Below are positions 22,576 through 33,710 of a stretch of 64,000 nt of DNA, one piece after another. The translations under genes and the position numbers were made by a program. Location of the stretch: the NCBI GenBank assembly GCA_036245805.1, contig BTRK01000004.1:32845541-32909540 (forward strand), read 5' to 3'. The stretch is from Pristionchus mayeri (lineage: Eukaryota > Nematoda > Chromadorea > Rhabditida > Neodiplogasteridae). Under the pieces are notes generated by a model that was given only the letters and a program-made list of their open reading frames with translations, had not been told where the DNA came from and searched no databases. How positions within the stretch are numbered: position 1 is the stretch's first letter; the number at the start of each line of letters is the position of its first letter.

Positions 22576-22870
22576 GCATGTCGAGTGACTACCCTGCAGC
22601 GCCAGATATTAAAGAAGAACCAGTAGAGTTCAAGGATGAACCGCTTTATGAGTTTGGTGAAATCAAGCAGGAAGAACCCGCTTTCAATGTGAGTATTCGC
22701 GAGACTTCTAACAATTGAAATGTATTGTGAGTTTTTACACGAACTTTTCGCTTTCTCAATTAAAATATCAGGTGTCGTCTCTTGATACTGCGGATGATAT
22801 CAAAGAAGAGCCTATGGAATTTAAGGATGAGCCTATCGACAATCTCATACATGAAGAACCAATTGTTGAC
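22576..22870 (+). CDS. First acidic exons of a truncated cluster gene
   Basis: Two exons, 22576-22688 (acceptor TTCCAG, ATG at 22578) and 22772-22870, are each followed by GTGAGT. They read MSSDYPAAPDIKEEP and DDIKEEPMEFKDEPIDNL, the acidic KEEPxEFKDEPxD modules of the cluster. The first could start translation, or be entered at phase 1 from an upstream exon as in the gene at 41.7 kb. Downstream, about 6.8 kb of transposons and foreign exons intervene before the next family exons at 29.64 kb. Confidence 0.6.
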
Positions 22871-23281
22871 GTGAGTACATCATTTACATTTATTAACAAA
22901 TTGTTTTTCTAATTGTTTGTATGCACTTTCTACAACATTAAACGAATAAGTATTGTTGCGAGCTGTATGAAATATTCGACTGCTTACATGTTCCTATTTA
23001 TGAGAGACATCACGAGAGATCACATCTCTTGTGCAGTGATTGTTTTGTATCGAGTGTGAACTGGAATTTGCGAGGGTCCGCCGAAGGCGCTGTCCAAATC
23101 TCCATTTTGCAGTGCAACTCGAACGTTAAGCAGGACGTCGCTCCCGGTCGCTACAAGTGCCCGATCGTCTCCTCTTCAAGCAGGAATACGCTGGTTCGAA
23201 ACAGTGAGTTCGGCTGATCGAATTGTTGGGTTGCTCTAGGGTGACGTGGCAGTTTGTTAGTAGCTTGAGTGGAGAAAAGGT

Positions 23282-23450
23282 GCAAGTAGCGGGAGGACGG
23301 GATCTGTTTAATCACCTTCTCCGCTGCGGTAAACACAAACTCATCCAACCCAGATCTAAACAAGGTATAAGGTATTTCAAATGATGCTCTATCAAACTGC
23401 GTCGTCAGAATTTTGATTACTGTCGTCATCTTCGAGATTTTATTGATCTT
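23282..23450 (-). repeat. Solo arm of the large foldback family
   Basis: The sequence CATCCAACCCAGATCTAAAC...CAAATGATGCTCTATCAAAC...GTCGTCAGAATTTTGAT is the reverse complement of 26560-26690. The two may be the opposite arms of one element that now spans 23.3-26.7 kb and encloses other insertions. Confidence 0.6.
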
Positions 23451-23890
23451 GACGCCCGCAGTGTCAAAAAAATGGGTGGGAACTTGCATGTTGTCTTATG
23501 AGAGAAGAAAATATGGAGGAATGGAAGAGTGGAGAGGTGATAAAGTTCTCTGAATTGTAGAATACACTTCTGAACAGAAATATAACGTTAACACCAGGTC
23601 ATCGAGCGTATGATAGTAGAGGAGGAGGAAGAGAACCCGGAGATGGGCAACCGAAAAATCGGAAAAGAAAGCAAGGACGAGAAGGAACAATGGGAGAAGG
23701 AGGAGAGGGAGAGTTGTATCACTAAACACAGAAGGAAGTTCGAGCAGGATGATATTAAGCCCGAGGTCGATATTTATTTGAATTGTAGAGCCAAAATTCC
23801 TAAATATTTGTTCATCGCACCATCAGTTGCTATAGATTTATAGTAAGAGAAAGTATCACGATAAAAATAATAACTAATTATGCTCTTCAG

Positions 23891-24043
23891 ATTATTCTCT
23901 CGACTGTTGGACTGGTGCTCTTCAAGATGTACACTGAGGGCAAGCTGCGCGAATTGCTGCCCCGTGTCACGAGAATCATCATCGATGAGGCATCTCTCCT
24001 GCCAGAAGCAGCTCTATATGCGATCATTCGCAGATTCCCTCAC
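23891..24043 (+). CDS. Superfamily 1 helicase-like exon (motif II)
   Basis: A 153-base, phase-0 exon follows CTCTTCAG and ends at GTATGT. It reads QIILSTVGLVLFKMY, then RVTRIIIDEASLLPEAALYA. The IIIDEAS followed by LPEAAL is typical of the Walker B/DEAx box of UPF1-like and NFX1-like superfamily 1 helicases (IDEASQ..E). ATPase and nucleic-acid unwinding is the family role. The Walker A exon is not seen. Exons at 28.3 and 28.56 kb could belong to the same gene, separated by transposon insertions. A lysine/glutamate-rich block at 23.6-23.8 kb may or may not be an upstream exon. Confidence 0.5.
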
Positions 24044-24137
24044 GTATGTACTCCATTATATTCATATAATAGTAGCGAAACGCGTTGTAATAATACGTGT
24101 GATACATTAAAGTAGAAATAATTCACAAAGTATTATA

Positions 24138-25303
24138 TTATGTTGGTTCAAAAGTTGACTATTTATTTTTCATAATTTCTCCTATCCTATTTCGATTGCC
24201 TGCAATTCCTATATAGTTCTAGTGACGTTAGTAGTGGTGGAATACCGGAAAACATTAACATTGGATATATCGGTTATTGAACGTGAGAACATTATTTTCA
24301 TATCGAAACTGCCGAAAATGGTGTTTTTCGGTGTTTTTGTTTGAGCTCAACTTCTCAGATATTTGAGACCTCCTTAATTTGCACAATATATATGCAGTAG
24401 GGCAAGAGTTGCTTGTTCGGTTAAACGTGAAAAACCGGGTGTTCATTGGGAATGAGAAAATATAAACAACAAAAAGTGCTGATTTCGATGTTTAAATTTC
24501 TAAATCGCGGTTCCGAAATATCCTGGTTACCTATTGATTGATTAATCTGTTCCTAAATATAACTGTGTTTTAAGATAGGAAGGTAGAAAATAATGAACCA
24601 CTATTGAGCCCTATGGAGACGAAGTGGTGTAGTGGTCTATGGCGCACCCTCCCATTCCATCCCACCCGGGCTCGATTCCCGGCCGTGACACCGTCTCCGC
24701 CCCACCAAGGCGCCCACCCATTGGGGACGGGGAATTGGTAGTCGTGACTAGATCACGCAGGTAAATAGGTCTGGCGAAAAGGTGGGCACTCCAGACTGAA
24801 TCAGCCCATATTAACACTGGCCTAGCAGTGTTCTCCCGCGAGCCCAGTCTCGAAGACGGGATGTACCTTTACCTTTATTGAGCCCTCAAGGTAGATCTAT
24901 ACGAGTACAGTGCCAGAAAATACAAAACAAGCATTTTATAATTAGCGTAGTTTACTGATTTGGCTAAAATGTTAAGCGGGAATTCAGGGGACTAGAATTT
25001 CTGACGAGTCAAATTATATGCCTGTGTAATAGGCTTCTCAATAATCCTTCACGTTTGTCTCAATCTCATTTGTCCTTGGAGTTACAATCAAATTAATATT
25101 ATTGAAAATCAAGAAAGATTTAGAATTTGACTGTGAATAGTGTTCTTGCTGATCGAATTGGCCCGATATTGTATCGCGTAAAAAAGTATTCCCAAGGCTT
25201 CATCAACTATGAATAACCATTAGTTTATTGGCTGAATGATATGGACGGGGTAGGTCGAAATGCCCGAACATGAAAATAGTCAGAAACTTTTGAACCAACC
25301 TAA
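24138..25303. mobile_element. Mariner-type MITE, copy 2, split by a SINE
   Basis: Ends TTGGTTCAAAAGTT and AACTTTTGAACCAACCTAA are inverted and flanked by TA. The interior aligns with the copy at 53183-54067 (for example TATTTCGATTG.CTG.AATT). A 263-base tRNA-derived SINE interrupts it. Confidence 0.8.
24613..24875 (+). mobile_element. tRNA-derived SINE with 11-bp target duplication
   Basis: The head has A-box TGGTGTAGTGGTCTA and B-box GGGCTCGATTCCC, with a tRNA-like acceptor pair GGAGACG/CGTCTCC. A non-tRNA body follows, and the 3' tail is an ACCTTT repeat. TATTGAGCCCT stands on both sides (24602-24612 and 24876-24886). The homologous MITE at 53.63 kb lacks the insert, giving the empty site. 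It has no coding capacity and depends on a LINE partner. Confidence 0.85.
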
Positions 25304-25989
25304 TATATCCCCTGATGTAAAGGGGATGGCTGGAGAACCAGTGATTCCACTACTATTTTCGGATTCTTCAGGATACGGAGCAGAGGTTACGCCGTTTCGG
25401 ATATTCAGCTTGCTTTCGACGGCAAAGATATTTTCAACGCTGAATAACGTACTGAAATGCGCGGACCTAGCACAATGCAACAACAGTTTACGGTATCGTT
25501 CTCAGCGGATATTGACCTGACGTTACTTTAGTCCTAGCAACTTAAGACTCGTGTTACAGCGAATAATCAAATGGGACATGAGAAGACCATTAACAAATAC
25601 TTGCGAGTTATCGAGATTTTTATCCATCAGAATGTGGTTTCGAATCTCCCCTCTTTCGGATGCGCTCTAGGTTCTTGGTGGTGGAATCAGAGACCGATCT
25701 CCCCAACTAGGACGACCCTGTTCAATAGCAACCCTTTGATGCATAAGAACGGTATCGGAAGCAACCAACTTGTAGAAGTCGAGTCGATGAGTGATGTTAC
25801 ACAGTCCTTGCACAGGTAGGGAATGCGGGTTTAAAGAGACTATACATCGCCATTACTCGAATACTTGACTAACTGGCATGGAACCATGAATAGCGAGAGA
25901 TCCATGGCCACTCGTCATGATGATGCAATAGGGATCGCGCAAATCGATTGGGCCTCGGAGCAACATAATGTTAAAATCAGTCCGGGTAA

Positions 25990-26700
25990 TTATGGCGCAC
26001 CCTGTAGTACATTTGGGCCGAGCTCACAAGTTGAGAAGGGCCTGAAAATCGATTTTCAATTTTCGGGTCCCGTCGTAATTTTGGCTCAATGAGAGTACTG
26101 TATTGGGGTCGGAAACAATTCTACATGTTATTTTGGATGATTTTGGGCAGATTTGAGTCTAGTAGCCATCCGTTGGAGCTAAGGAGGTGTTTGTGTATGG
26201 TACCCATTCAGATGTCGCTGGACCAAAAGTTACGCCCTTTTTTTATACATATTTCAATTTGGCTAATAGTTGGCGTCAAGTTAGTCACACATAGTCTCTA
26301 TAAATTTCGCACAAAATCTCAGAAGGTTTTTTCCGATTTTCAGAGTTAGGTCATTTTTGGTCGACCCGACCACCCCGCACTGGGACGTACACCGGGAATG
26401 ACATGTTCAACATCAAAGATGTAGCGAATGTTCTCAGCTTTCTTTGAGAGCAAAGAACGAGTTTCTATCTTCATTTTATAGTAATTTAAGTGGGCTCGAT
26501 TCGACCCTTAAAAAGTGAGTGTTCCAAGTTTGGCCTTCTGAATCTCGAAGATGACGATAGATATCAAAATTCTGACGACGCAATTTGATAGAGCATCATT
26601 TGGAATACCTTACACCTTGTTTAGATCTGGATTGGATGAGTTTGTATTTTACCGCCGCAGACCCCCCTCAAATGGGTGATTTTCTCGTGATTCCTCTCTT
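25990..26700. repeat. Right part of the large foldback family
   Basis: The sequence CGACCCGACCACCCCGCAC, TTTCTATCTTCATTTTA and GGCCTTCTGAATCTCGAAGA, ending in GATTTTCTCGTGATTCCTCT, matches the 16.4-kb and 40.9-kb copies. It pairs with the inverted solo arm at 23282-23450. Confidence 0.65.
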
Positions 26701-26828
26701 ATATATTTATTTATCGTTCACCGTGAGGCGAGTGTGCTTTAGTAAGTTCATCAATTACTACAATAGAGAGATGTGAGAAGGGATTTGATGAGAGTGGTCG
26801 AGCTATAGAATAAAGTTTTGTGTTTATC

Positions 26829-28230
26829 ACACGTATCACGAGTCAGTGGACGTGTGCGGGAACAATTTTCGAATTTTATTTTTTGTCTTGCTTCATATTG
26901 CGGTGGTAGGATACACTGGAACCAACTTCTCGAAAAATCTAGGCCACGGGTCCCAGAGCCGGCTTTTAGGAATTTTCCGGTTTTGTAACCGGCCCTACTG
27001 TATTTTAGCTCTCAGATGAGCTACAGATCAGGCAAAGATCTCAAAATGTGCGGAAAAATATTATAAGAAACTTTTATGTTTCGACTTAAGAGATAGAGTC
27101 AAAGATAAAAAATATACGCGCAAAAAACCGGTTTTTGTACAAATTTAAAAAATTGCAGCTTTTTTTGGGAGTATGCGTTTCAAGATTTTTTATTGCAGAA
27201 AAATAAAGCTTGAGTCCCCATACGTATAAGAAAAATATAGGAAGGGTGACTCGAGGGTGGATTACGTTCACAGTAACCCGACGAATGTGGGCATGTGGGA
27301 CTTCACCAAGTGTTACTTGACAATATCTTCCAGTCTTTAACGAAATCGAATCCATTGAAACGGATTTTTCACATTTCATGACAAGTTGAGTTTGATGGCG
27401 TAGAGAACTCCATAGCTTAGCTCATTCTGAAAAATCGACTTTTCCCACCTCTAAATTTCGCATTTTTGCGTCGTGATAACTCCATTTATTCAAACCTGAT
27501 CTTGTAGAATTACTGTGAACTTTACAGTGTGTACTGTCATTAGTAAAATATTCACTCCTAGCTATCAGCCTGCCAACATATGCTTGAGAAATTTTTCAAC
27601 GAAAACGTCAGATCAGTGGTGTCGAACGTGAACATGTCTCGATTTTGAAAGTTGCATTGTCAGTATTGAACAGATTTGTGTTTGAAAAAATTATTTGGAG
27701 GAAATAAAAAATTATTTGGAGGAAAATTGTCAAGTAACACTTGGTGAACTCCCACATGCCCACATTCGTCGGGTTACTGTGAACGTAATCCACCCTCGAG
27801 TCACCCTTCCTATATTTTTCTTACACGTATGAGGACTCAAGTTTTATTTTTCTGCAATAAAAAATCTTGAAACGCATACTCCCAAAAAAGCTGCAATTTT
27901 TTATATCGTACAAAAACCGGTTTTTTGCGCGTACATTTTTTATCTTTGACTCTATCTCTTAAGTCGAAACATAAAAGTTTCTTATAATATTTTTCCGCAC
28001 ATTTTGAGATATTTGCCACATCTGAAGCTCATCTGAGAGCTGAAATACAGTCGGGCCGGTTACAAAACCGGAAAATTCCTAAAAGCCGGCTCTGGGACCC
28101 GTGGCCTAGATTTTTCGAGAAGTTGGTTCCAGTGTATCCTACAACCGTAATATGAAGCAAAACAAAAATAAAATTCAAAAATTGTTCCCAGGCGATGGTG
28201 TTTTCCCCCACTGACTCATGATACCCGTGT
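26829..28230. mobile_element. Foldback element with CACACGTATCACGAGTC ends
   Basis: Arms of about 500 bases (26829-27335 and 27715-28230) are reverse complements, covering CCCAGAGCCGGCTTTTAGGA, CTCAAAATGTGCGGAAAA and the CACAGTAACCCGACGAATGT block. The outer ends resemble those of the copy at 49649-51784. Flanking TTAT on both sides may be a worn TTAA target. No ORF of substance. Confidence 0.85.
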
Positions 28231-28284
28231 TATGTTGTTTTTTAAGGTTTAGCTGTCTACGTTTTCATGAGGGATTCATTTTAG

Positions 28285-28687
28285 TTGTACTGCCTTTCAA
28301 CTGGTGATTCTCGTCCGATCGATTTGATTCATCTCGATCCTGCTCAAATAATTAGCCGTGATGCTACCACAGCATGGCAGATTGTTCCGACTGATGTCAG
28401 GGTAGGTTTTTGTTCAATATTTGCAACAGTTTGATGTTGCGTGGGAAATTATACTAGGCAATTTTAGAGTGAATAAAATATACTTTTTCCGTAAATTCTG
28501 ACTATTTCTTCTATGATTTATTATCAAAAATATTTTTGCAAACGAAGGCATTTAAGCTGTGGAAGAAGTGCTTTATCTGTCACACTTTCCCCCAAAGTAC
28601 TATGAATTACCTATACACGAGGGACAGCGAAGGGCTTTCTTCCATAGAATCATCGTGGGAGATCTCAAAACGAGAGAAAGATTAGAA
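28285..28687 (+). CDS. Two coding-like exons, possibly helicase downstream exons
   Basis: Exon 28285-28401 follows ATTTTAG and is phase 0, 39 residues including STGDSRPIDLIHLDPAQ and DATTAWQIVPTD, with donor GTAGGT. Exon 28557-28687 reads EEVLYLSHFPPKYYELPIHE and FFHRIIVGDLKTRERLE, with donor GTGAGT. A phrase such as STGDSRP may follow motif III of a superfamily 1 helicase, but this is inference from position after the DEAS exon at 23.9 kb. The region 28688-29640 holds another worn foldback arm (CTGGCTTTTAGGAATTTTCC at about 29.03 kb) and no gene. Confidence 0.35.
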
Positions 28688-29639
28688 GTGAGTCCCTTGA
28701 TGTATGAACCACTCCACGGTGTTTTTGTGGCAAGATTTGCACCATTTTCTTTTCTATGTTATTCCCTACCCCCTACAGTATTCTGTGCACTTCTGTTGTT
28801 ACATCCTAGATAATGATGATCATACTAATGATGGGCGAGTGGAATATAGAACAAAATATAAATATAATTCCTCTTTTTATTATATCACGCATCTTCTGAG
28901 AGATTGCATGAAAACGGACCCCCCGCGGAACTAGGGGCCCCAACTTTCAGCAGTATCATCGGGAAAATTATGCTGGATTATATTGGGGAAGATAAAACTT
29001 TGGCGTTGGCCGGTTTTTCGGAACTGGCTTTTAGGAATTTTCCGGTTCAGGGTCCGGCTCTACCATAGATCAGCTCCCCGATGAGCTAGAATTCCGGCTG
29101 TGGGCTCAAAATGTGCGGAAAATTATTTCCAGACACTTTTATGTTGAAAGAAACATGCTTGGCGCACATCTTCATGGACTAAAATTCGAAAAACTGAAAC
29201 TTAAATCAGAAAATTAATGCTCCTGGATCAGGAACCCCACCCTTAACAAACTTTTTAGAACAGATATGGATTCTACGATGACGGTTTAGTCTAAGGAAAA
29301 ATAGAGCAAATTTCGGGAGGCGTGACAATGTGCCTTTTTAGGGCCAAATACACCGAAAAAGGCCTGTTTTCACAACTTCGAGAAACTTGAAGCCTGACAG
29401 GTCGATCATATTGCGTGCTAACGTGGGCATTTTGGGCTTAAAATACTTCAACGTTGGGGCCCCTAGTTCCGGGTTTGGGCCCCTAGTTCCGGGCGGTCCT
29501 GCAATCTCTCAGAAGACGCGTGATATCAAGTTTAGCGACTTCTTCATGAAAAAATCGAAGCTCAATTTTGCCCCTCTCATATTGTGAAGAAGAGTGGCCG
29601 ATTTTGTCATACTAATAGCTTTTGGAAGTTATGCAGTGT

Positions 29640-29908
29640 TGAAGCAAATCCGATCGATTCTCTCGTTGACGTAAATCAAGAAGTGCCAAAAGTCGATGTT
29701 AGTTTACAAATCTGGATATTTTTTTGTTTATGTTTCTATTTTTTTCAGATGTACTGTCCATCTACGGGAAAATCACGCCCCCTCAATCAGTTTATTTCCT
29801 TGGATAGGAGATGTAATGTTGGATCTAACAAGTTTTATTTGTGCAAGAAGTGCAGCAAGAAATTCAACAACAAGAACAGTCTCAAAAATCATATGCGCAT
29901 CCATACAG
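29640..29908 (+). CDS. Cluster exons: worn acidic exon plus CPSTG/C2H2 exon
   Basis: About 29640-29696 reads EANPIDSLVDVNQEVPKVD, a degraded form of the acidic module. Exon 29749-29908 (acceptor TTTTTTCAG, donor AG|GTG at phase 1) reads MYCPSTGKSRPLNQF and then a C2H2 finger: LCKKCSKKFNNKNS, with HMRIHTG after it, spacing C-x2-C-x12-H-x3-H. It is probably the continuation of the gene that starts at 22576, separated by inserted DNA. A reverse-transcriptase fragment begins at 30068 where the next exon would be expected. Confidence 0.55.
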
Positions 29909-30067
29909 GTGTTATTTTTTTAATCTTGCGTAATCACTTCACATTTCGAGTGTATACACTGAAAATCATTTCTTTGACACTTGCGTGTGCCGATGCCGTG
30001 CAAAAAGATTTAGAATGGGGTTTTATTAGAACACCACTTCATACTATTTACCATAATCATTTTTAGG

Positions 30068-31854
30068 AACTCCTACCAATCTGGTACGGTACCCTCACAT
30101 TGGAGGCATTCCATAGTAACCCCTGTTAAGAAATCACCCCCTTTTTCCAATCTCCTAAACTACAGGCCCATCTCTATTACATCTTTCTTTTGCCGAGTTT
30201 TCGAGCGCATTTTGTGCAAATCTATTATCAACCATTGTGAACAATTAAACATTTTCCCCGATGAGCAATACGGATTCCGCAAGAAACGATCGCGGGAGCT
30301 CCAAATGCTCGAAGTTCTCGAACACTGGACATCCTCGATTAGTGATGGGAAGCCTGTTGACGTTATCTACTTTGATTTTGCAAAAGCTTTTGATAGAGTA
30401 TCCCATCCCAAGCTATTAGGTTGGTGCAAAAGTTTCTTTACAAAATTACTTCCCCAGTTTTCGTGCTATATCTTGCTTCGCTATTGAGCAATCTTGGTGG
30501 GGTCTTTCTTATTATATTAGTAGATGTATACTCTTCATAGCGCACCTGTGCTCAATCCTGCTCGGTCGGGTGTTCAGGCGGGGTAAGATGCCAAAGTCAA
30601 AAAATTCAAATTTCCTACAGATTATTTGATCGGTTATTTCTCTACACATTGTAGTGAATACACCACAATAACAGCATTTTCGTAAAGCACATTTAATTGG
30701 AAATATATTTTATGAGCTGCGCCAGATCAGTCATGAAATAGCTTGCTAAGGGAGGGTCGATTTTCGGAAACATCAGTTCTTGAAACTAGCATAATTTTAA
30801 TAATCGTGGTCTACAATTTTGCACGATGAGAAATTGGTCACATATAAAGTTAAATCAGAAGAACCTATTGTGTTAATGCTTCAATAGAAAAATGGTCATG
30901 ATTTATTGTTCCTCTCAAGAGCAGCACTTTTCAAAGTGCTGATTTCGAAATTTGACCAACGGAATCGGTCTTTTCCACCTCATAAGATTTCCACGAGATA
31001 GCAAAACCACCAGTTCAAGGGTTCGGCGGACACATCAACCGTTATTGATCAACTTTTCAAAATAATGAAAGTGGTATTACGTTCACTTAAATTTTATGAT
31101 AATTTTGCGGAATACCCAAAAAACGCGAATTTTGCGAATTTTTGATTTGCACTATTTTTCCCGCGATCGACGTAAGATCGATTTGAGATAAACCAGTGAT
31201 TGTGGTACATCTATGCTGCCTCAAATAATACCTGAGTAGTTTTTGGAACAAGTAAAGCAATTACGAGAAAACTTCGAAAATACCTTGTAAAGAAACTTTT
31301 GCACCAACCTAATAAAACTCAAGCTTAGCACTATAGGACTCTCCAATAATACCATCAAGTGGATAACAGGATACCTCACAGATAGATCATTCCAAGTGAG
31401 AGTAAAAGATGTGCTCTCTACCTCAATGCCTGTAACTAGCGGCGTCCCACAGGGCTCAGTCCTAGGCCCCTTGCTCTTCCTTATTTACACCTCAGAAATC
31501 CCTACTTTAGTACAAAATCATGGAGTCGTTGCAAGAATGTATGCCGATGACATAAAAATATATCGGTCCTTTCGGAAGGGGAATTCACCCGCCCCTCTAC
31601 AAGCTGCGATTGACACTATTGTAAATTGGTCTGAAGTGTGGCAACTCCCTCTTGCTGCGCATAAGTGTAACTCATGGCACTTAGGCAGAGCAAATAGGAA
31701 GCGAACATATACTATAGGAACCATAAATCTGGAACAAAAAGAAAAAGTGAAAGACCTCGGCTTTGTTGTCCAGAAAAATCTCTCCTTTTCCGATCATTGC
31801 TCTACAATATCCATCAAAGAAAAAACTACTTGTCACACTAATATGTCACACTAA
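30068..31854 (+). pseudogene. Truncated non-LTR retrotransposon reverse transcriptase, split by a MITE
   Basis: Block 30068-30415 reads TPVKKSPPFSNLLNYRPIS, EQYGFRKKRSRE and YFDFAKAFDRVSHPKL: reverse-transcriptase motifs of the jockey/CR1 kind. After a mariner-type insertion (30416-31312), block 31313-31854 continues with TSGVPQGSVLGPLLFLIY and the catalytic MYADDIKIY, then runs out near a TCACACTA repeat tail. Removing the insert with one TA keeps the reading frame, so the element was a single ORF when hit. The endonuclease domain and 5' end are missing (dead on arrival or later loss). Confidence 0.85.
30416..31312. mobile_element. Mariner-type MITE, copy 3
   Basis: Perfect terminal repeats TTAGGTTGGTGCAAAAGTTT on both ends, TA duplicated, 897 bases, no transposase. 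Inserted inside the reverse-transcriptase fragment. Confidence 0.9.
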
Positions 31855-31906
31855 TCACACTAGATATGTCACACTAGATACACACTAGATATGTCACACT
31901 AATATC
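31834..31906 (+). repeat. Short tandem repeat at the retrotransposon 3' end
   Basis: Irregular copies of TCACACTA(GATATG) follow the last reverse-transcriptase codons. CR1- and RTE-like elements often end in a short tandem repeat, so this may be the element's 3' terminus. Confidence 0.55.
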
Positions 31907-32014
31907 GGCCTGCTAACTAATTCGGTTGGAATGCTCAGCAAGTTGAGATTTAGAGCAGTGCGAGAGATCAAGGTGAGAATTTATTCACAATAATCTCAGT
32001 CAAAACTATTCCAG

Positions 32015-32087
32015 GTCCCTAGAGAGCAGGAGATTCCACTCTTCGAAAATGCAGTAAAGAAAGAAGAGCTGGAAGAGGATGAACCAG
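32015..32087 (+). CDS. Cluster exon VPREQ...FENAVKKEE
   Basis: A 73-base exon (CAG acceptor, phase-1 donor CCAG|GTGATT) reads FENAVKKEELEEDEPG. It is the same exon type as 41697-41769, 43562-43634 and 61858-61930. By phase it should splice to a (GC/GA)-ATG-SSD exon, the nearest being 37677, which would place 5.5 kb of ribosomal fragments and a transposase in its intron. Confidence 0.5.
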
Positions 32088-32697
32088 GTGATTATCCGGA
32101 TTTTTTCCTCGGCAATATGATGTTAATAAATTCATGCTCTTCAACCGTCCTTCTTTCGCCTTCCTTCTTATCTTAATTGTTATCTGATAACTATTGAACT
32201 AAATCCACTGATTCAGCTAGCGTATAACGTAAATCAAGTTTAAAGGGATTTGGCATTATATCATGAATTTATTTCATTTCGCTTTAAATGATCAAATATT
32301 ATGATAAATGAAAATAAAAAATAATACAAATTAATTTAATAATTAATATATGCAGTTAAAAGTACGGTATTGAAATACCCAGTACGAGAGTAACGTTAAT
32401 GTGCTATGGTCAGTGAGATGGTGGGATTTGGCAGTTTGCCAAGTTCCCTCTTGGTGCTTCTGTTGCTTTTCCGACGTTCTCTTGGCATTTTATTTGTATT
32501 ATTGGCTCATTCAGTGCTTATTTTCTAGTTTGCGTCAAGCTAATCACTATTTTGAACAATCCCACTTGAAATCCACGACACGAACCCAGCCTATCACGCT
32601 AGAATGTTGTTTCGTTGAACGAGCCTGGTGACCTCCGTCTCTTTGCCGTGGCGTGTGTTTTATGGTTTGTTAAACTATAATATTGTGCGCATTACAG

Positions 32698-32809
32698 AGA
32701 GCCATACCGTCCTTCACCATGCCCGAGAAGTTCCAGCACATCCATCGTGTGATGAACACCAACATCGATGGAAACAAGATGATCTCGTTCGCCCCTTCCT
32801 CCCAGCAAG
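32698..32809 (+). pseudogene. RPS18 N-terminal exon fragment
   Basis: After an ATTACAG acceptor the frame reads MPEKFQHIHRVMNTNIDGNK, the N-terminus of 40S ribosomal protein S18. It then departs from the family (MISFAPSSQQ instead of the conserved continuation) and meets a GTTTGT donor. Ribosomal S18 sits in the small-subunit head. No other S18 exon is in the window, so this is a captured or decayed fragment. Confidence 0.75.
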
Positions 32810-33055
32810 GTTTGTCCCGTTTATTTTGGTCGTCAATTCTTTATTTTGACTCATATTTTCGGGGAAAATTTACCCAACTTTCTCCTTATCGGACCTTCTA
32901 TTGCTTCATGACTGGCCAAAGAGCACGTAAAAAGAAGAGTCAGGACTTTTCGACACACTCCGCGAAATTGTTCTTCCCTGTAATATATTCATGTGTTTAG
33001 TGGGCAGATTTTGTAGGTAGAATACGCGTTATCTACTTCATATTCTTCCGTTCAG

Positions 33056-33165
33056 GGAGTCGTCCGGCGAGAAGTTTGCCCTCAAGTGGATCGACACTTC
33101 CTCCAAATTCGGCCACGGACGTTTCCAGACCACGGCCGAAAAGAAGGCCTTCATGGGCAAGACAG
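33056..33165 (+). pseudogene. RPL3 C-terminal exon fragment
   Basis: Between TTCCGTTCAG and GTACGC the frame reads [20 protein letters not shown] and [10 protein letters not shown], the conserved end of 60S ribosomal protein L3 ([21 protein letters not shown]). Normally this is followed by LKKDRI; here a splice donor follows. Only this exon is present. Confidence 0.8.
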
Positions 33166-33309
33166 GTACGCTTTTTCGATCAAATCAAATGTCCTGATGT
33201 TGTTCTTGGTTTGAAAAAAAAGAGAATACTTTGTTACAAATCGTTCATGGATAACTGTCACACGCTACTGCTAATTAGCCACGCGAATTTCATGTGTTTT
33301 CATTTTGAG

Positions 33310-33570
33310 CCTTTCAAAGCAACGCTCATCGCTCACTAATAGGTTACTATTTAACTCTACTATACAATTAATATTTATATTGATTTATAAATATTAAATT
33401 ATTTAGTTTAAAAATACTTACAGCTCGAAATGCGCTTAGCGATTATCGATTTTTCTTAAATGTTTTGATTGGTTGTCCTTATGGATTTCGACAGCTTTAA
33501 AATATTCCCCTTATTTTCGTGGTTCGAAAGTGGTGCTATGAGCAATGTAATATAAAAAATCAAGCAATTT
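33310..33570 (+). repeat. Dispersed repeat, copy 2
   Basis: Colinear with 18335-18605 (shared ACTTACAGCTCGAA, GGTGCTATGAGCAA and neighbours). It lies between the RPL3 and RPS2 fragments. Confidence 0.65.
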
Positions 33571-33710
33571 AGAGATAAATTTAGACGGCGACTTGATTTG
33601 AAGAATAATTTTCACATGATTTTTTTTCTCCATTTTTCTTAGGCACACCGCCGGATCCATCTTATGTATTATTTTTCAAGGGCGGATAATCAGTGCCTAT
33701 ATCATTTCAG

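Noticed and set aside
24611..24817. Minus-strand ORF across the SINE
   Set aside because: It lies entirely within the tRNA-derived element with its RNA polymerase III boxes.
31834..31906. TCACACTA repeat as a minisatellite of its own
   Set aside because: It directly follows the reverse-transcriptase end and is better read as the retrotransposon 3' terminus.
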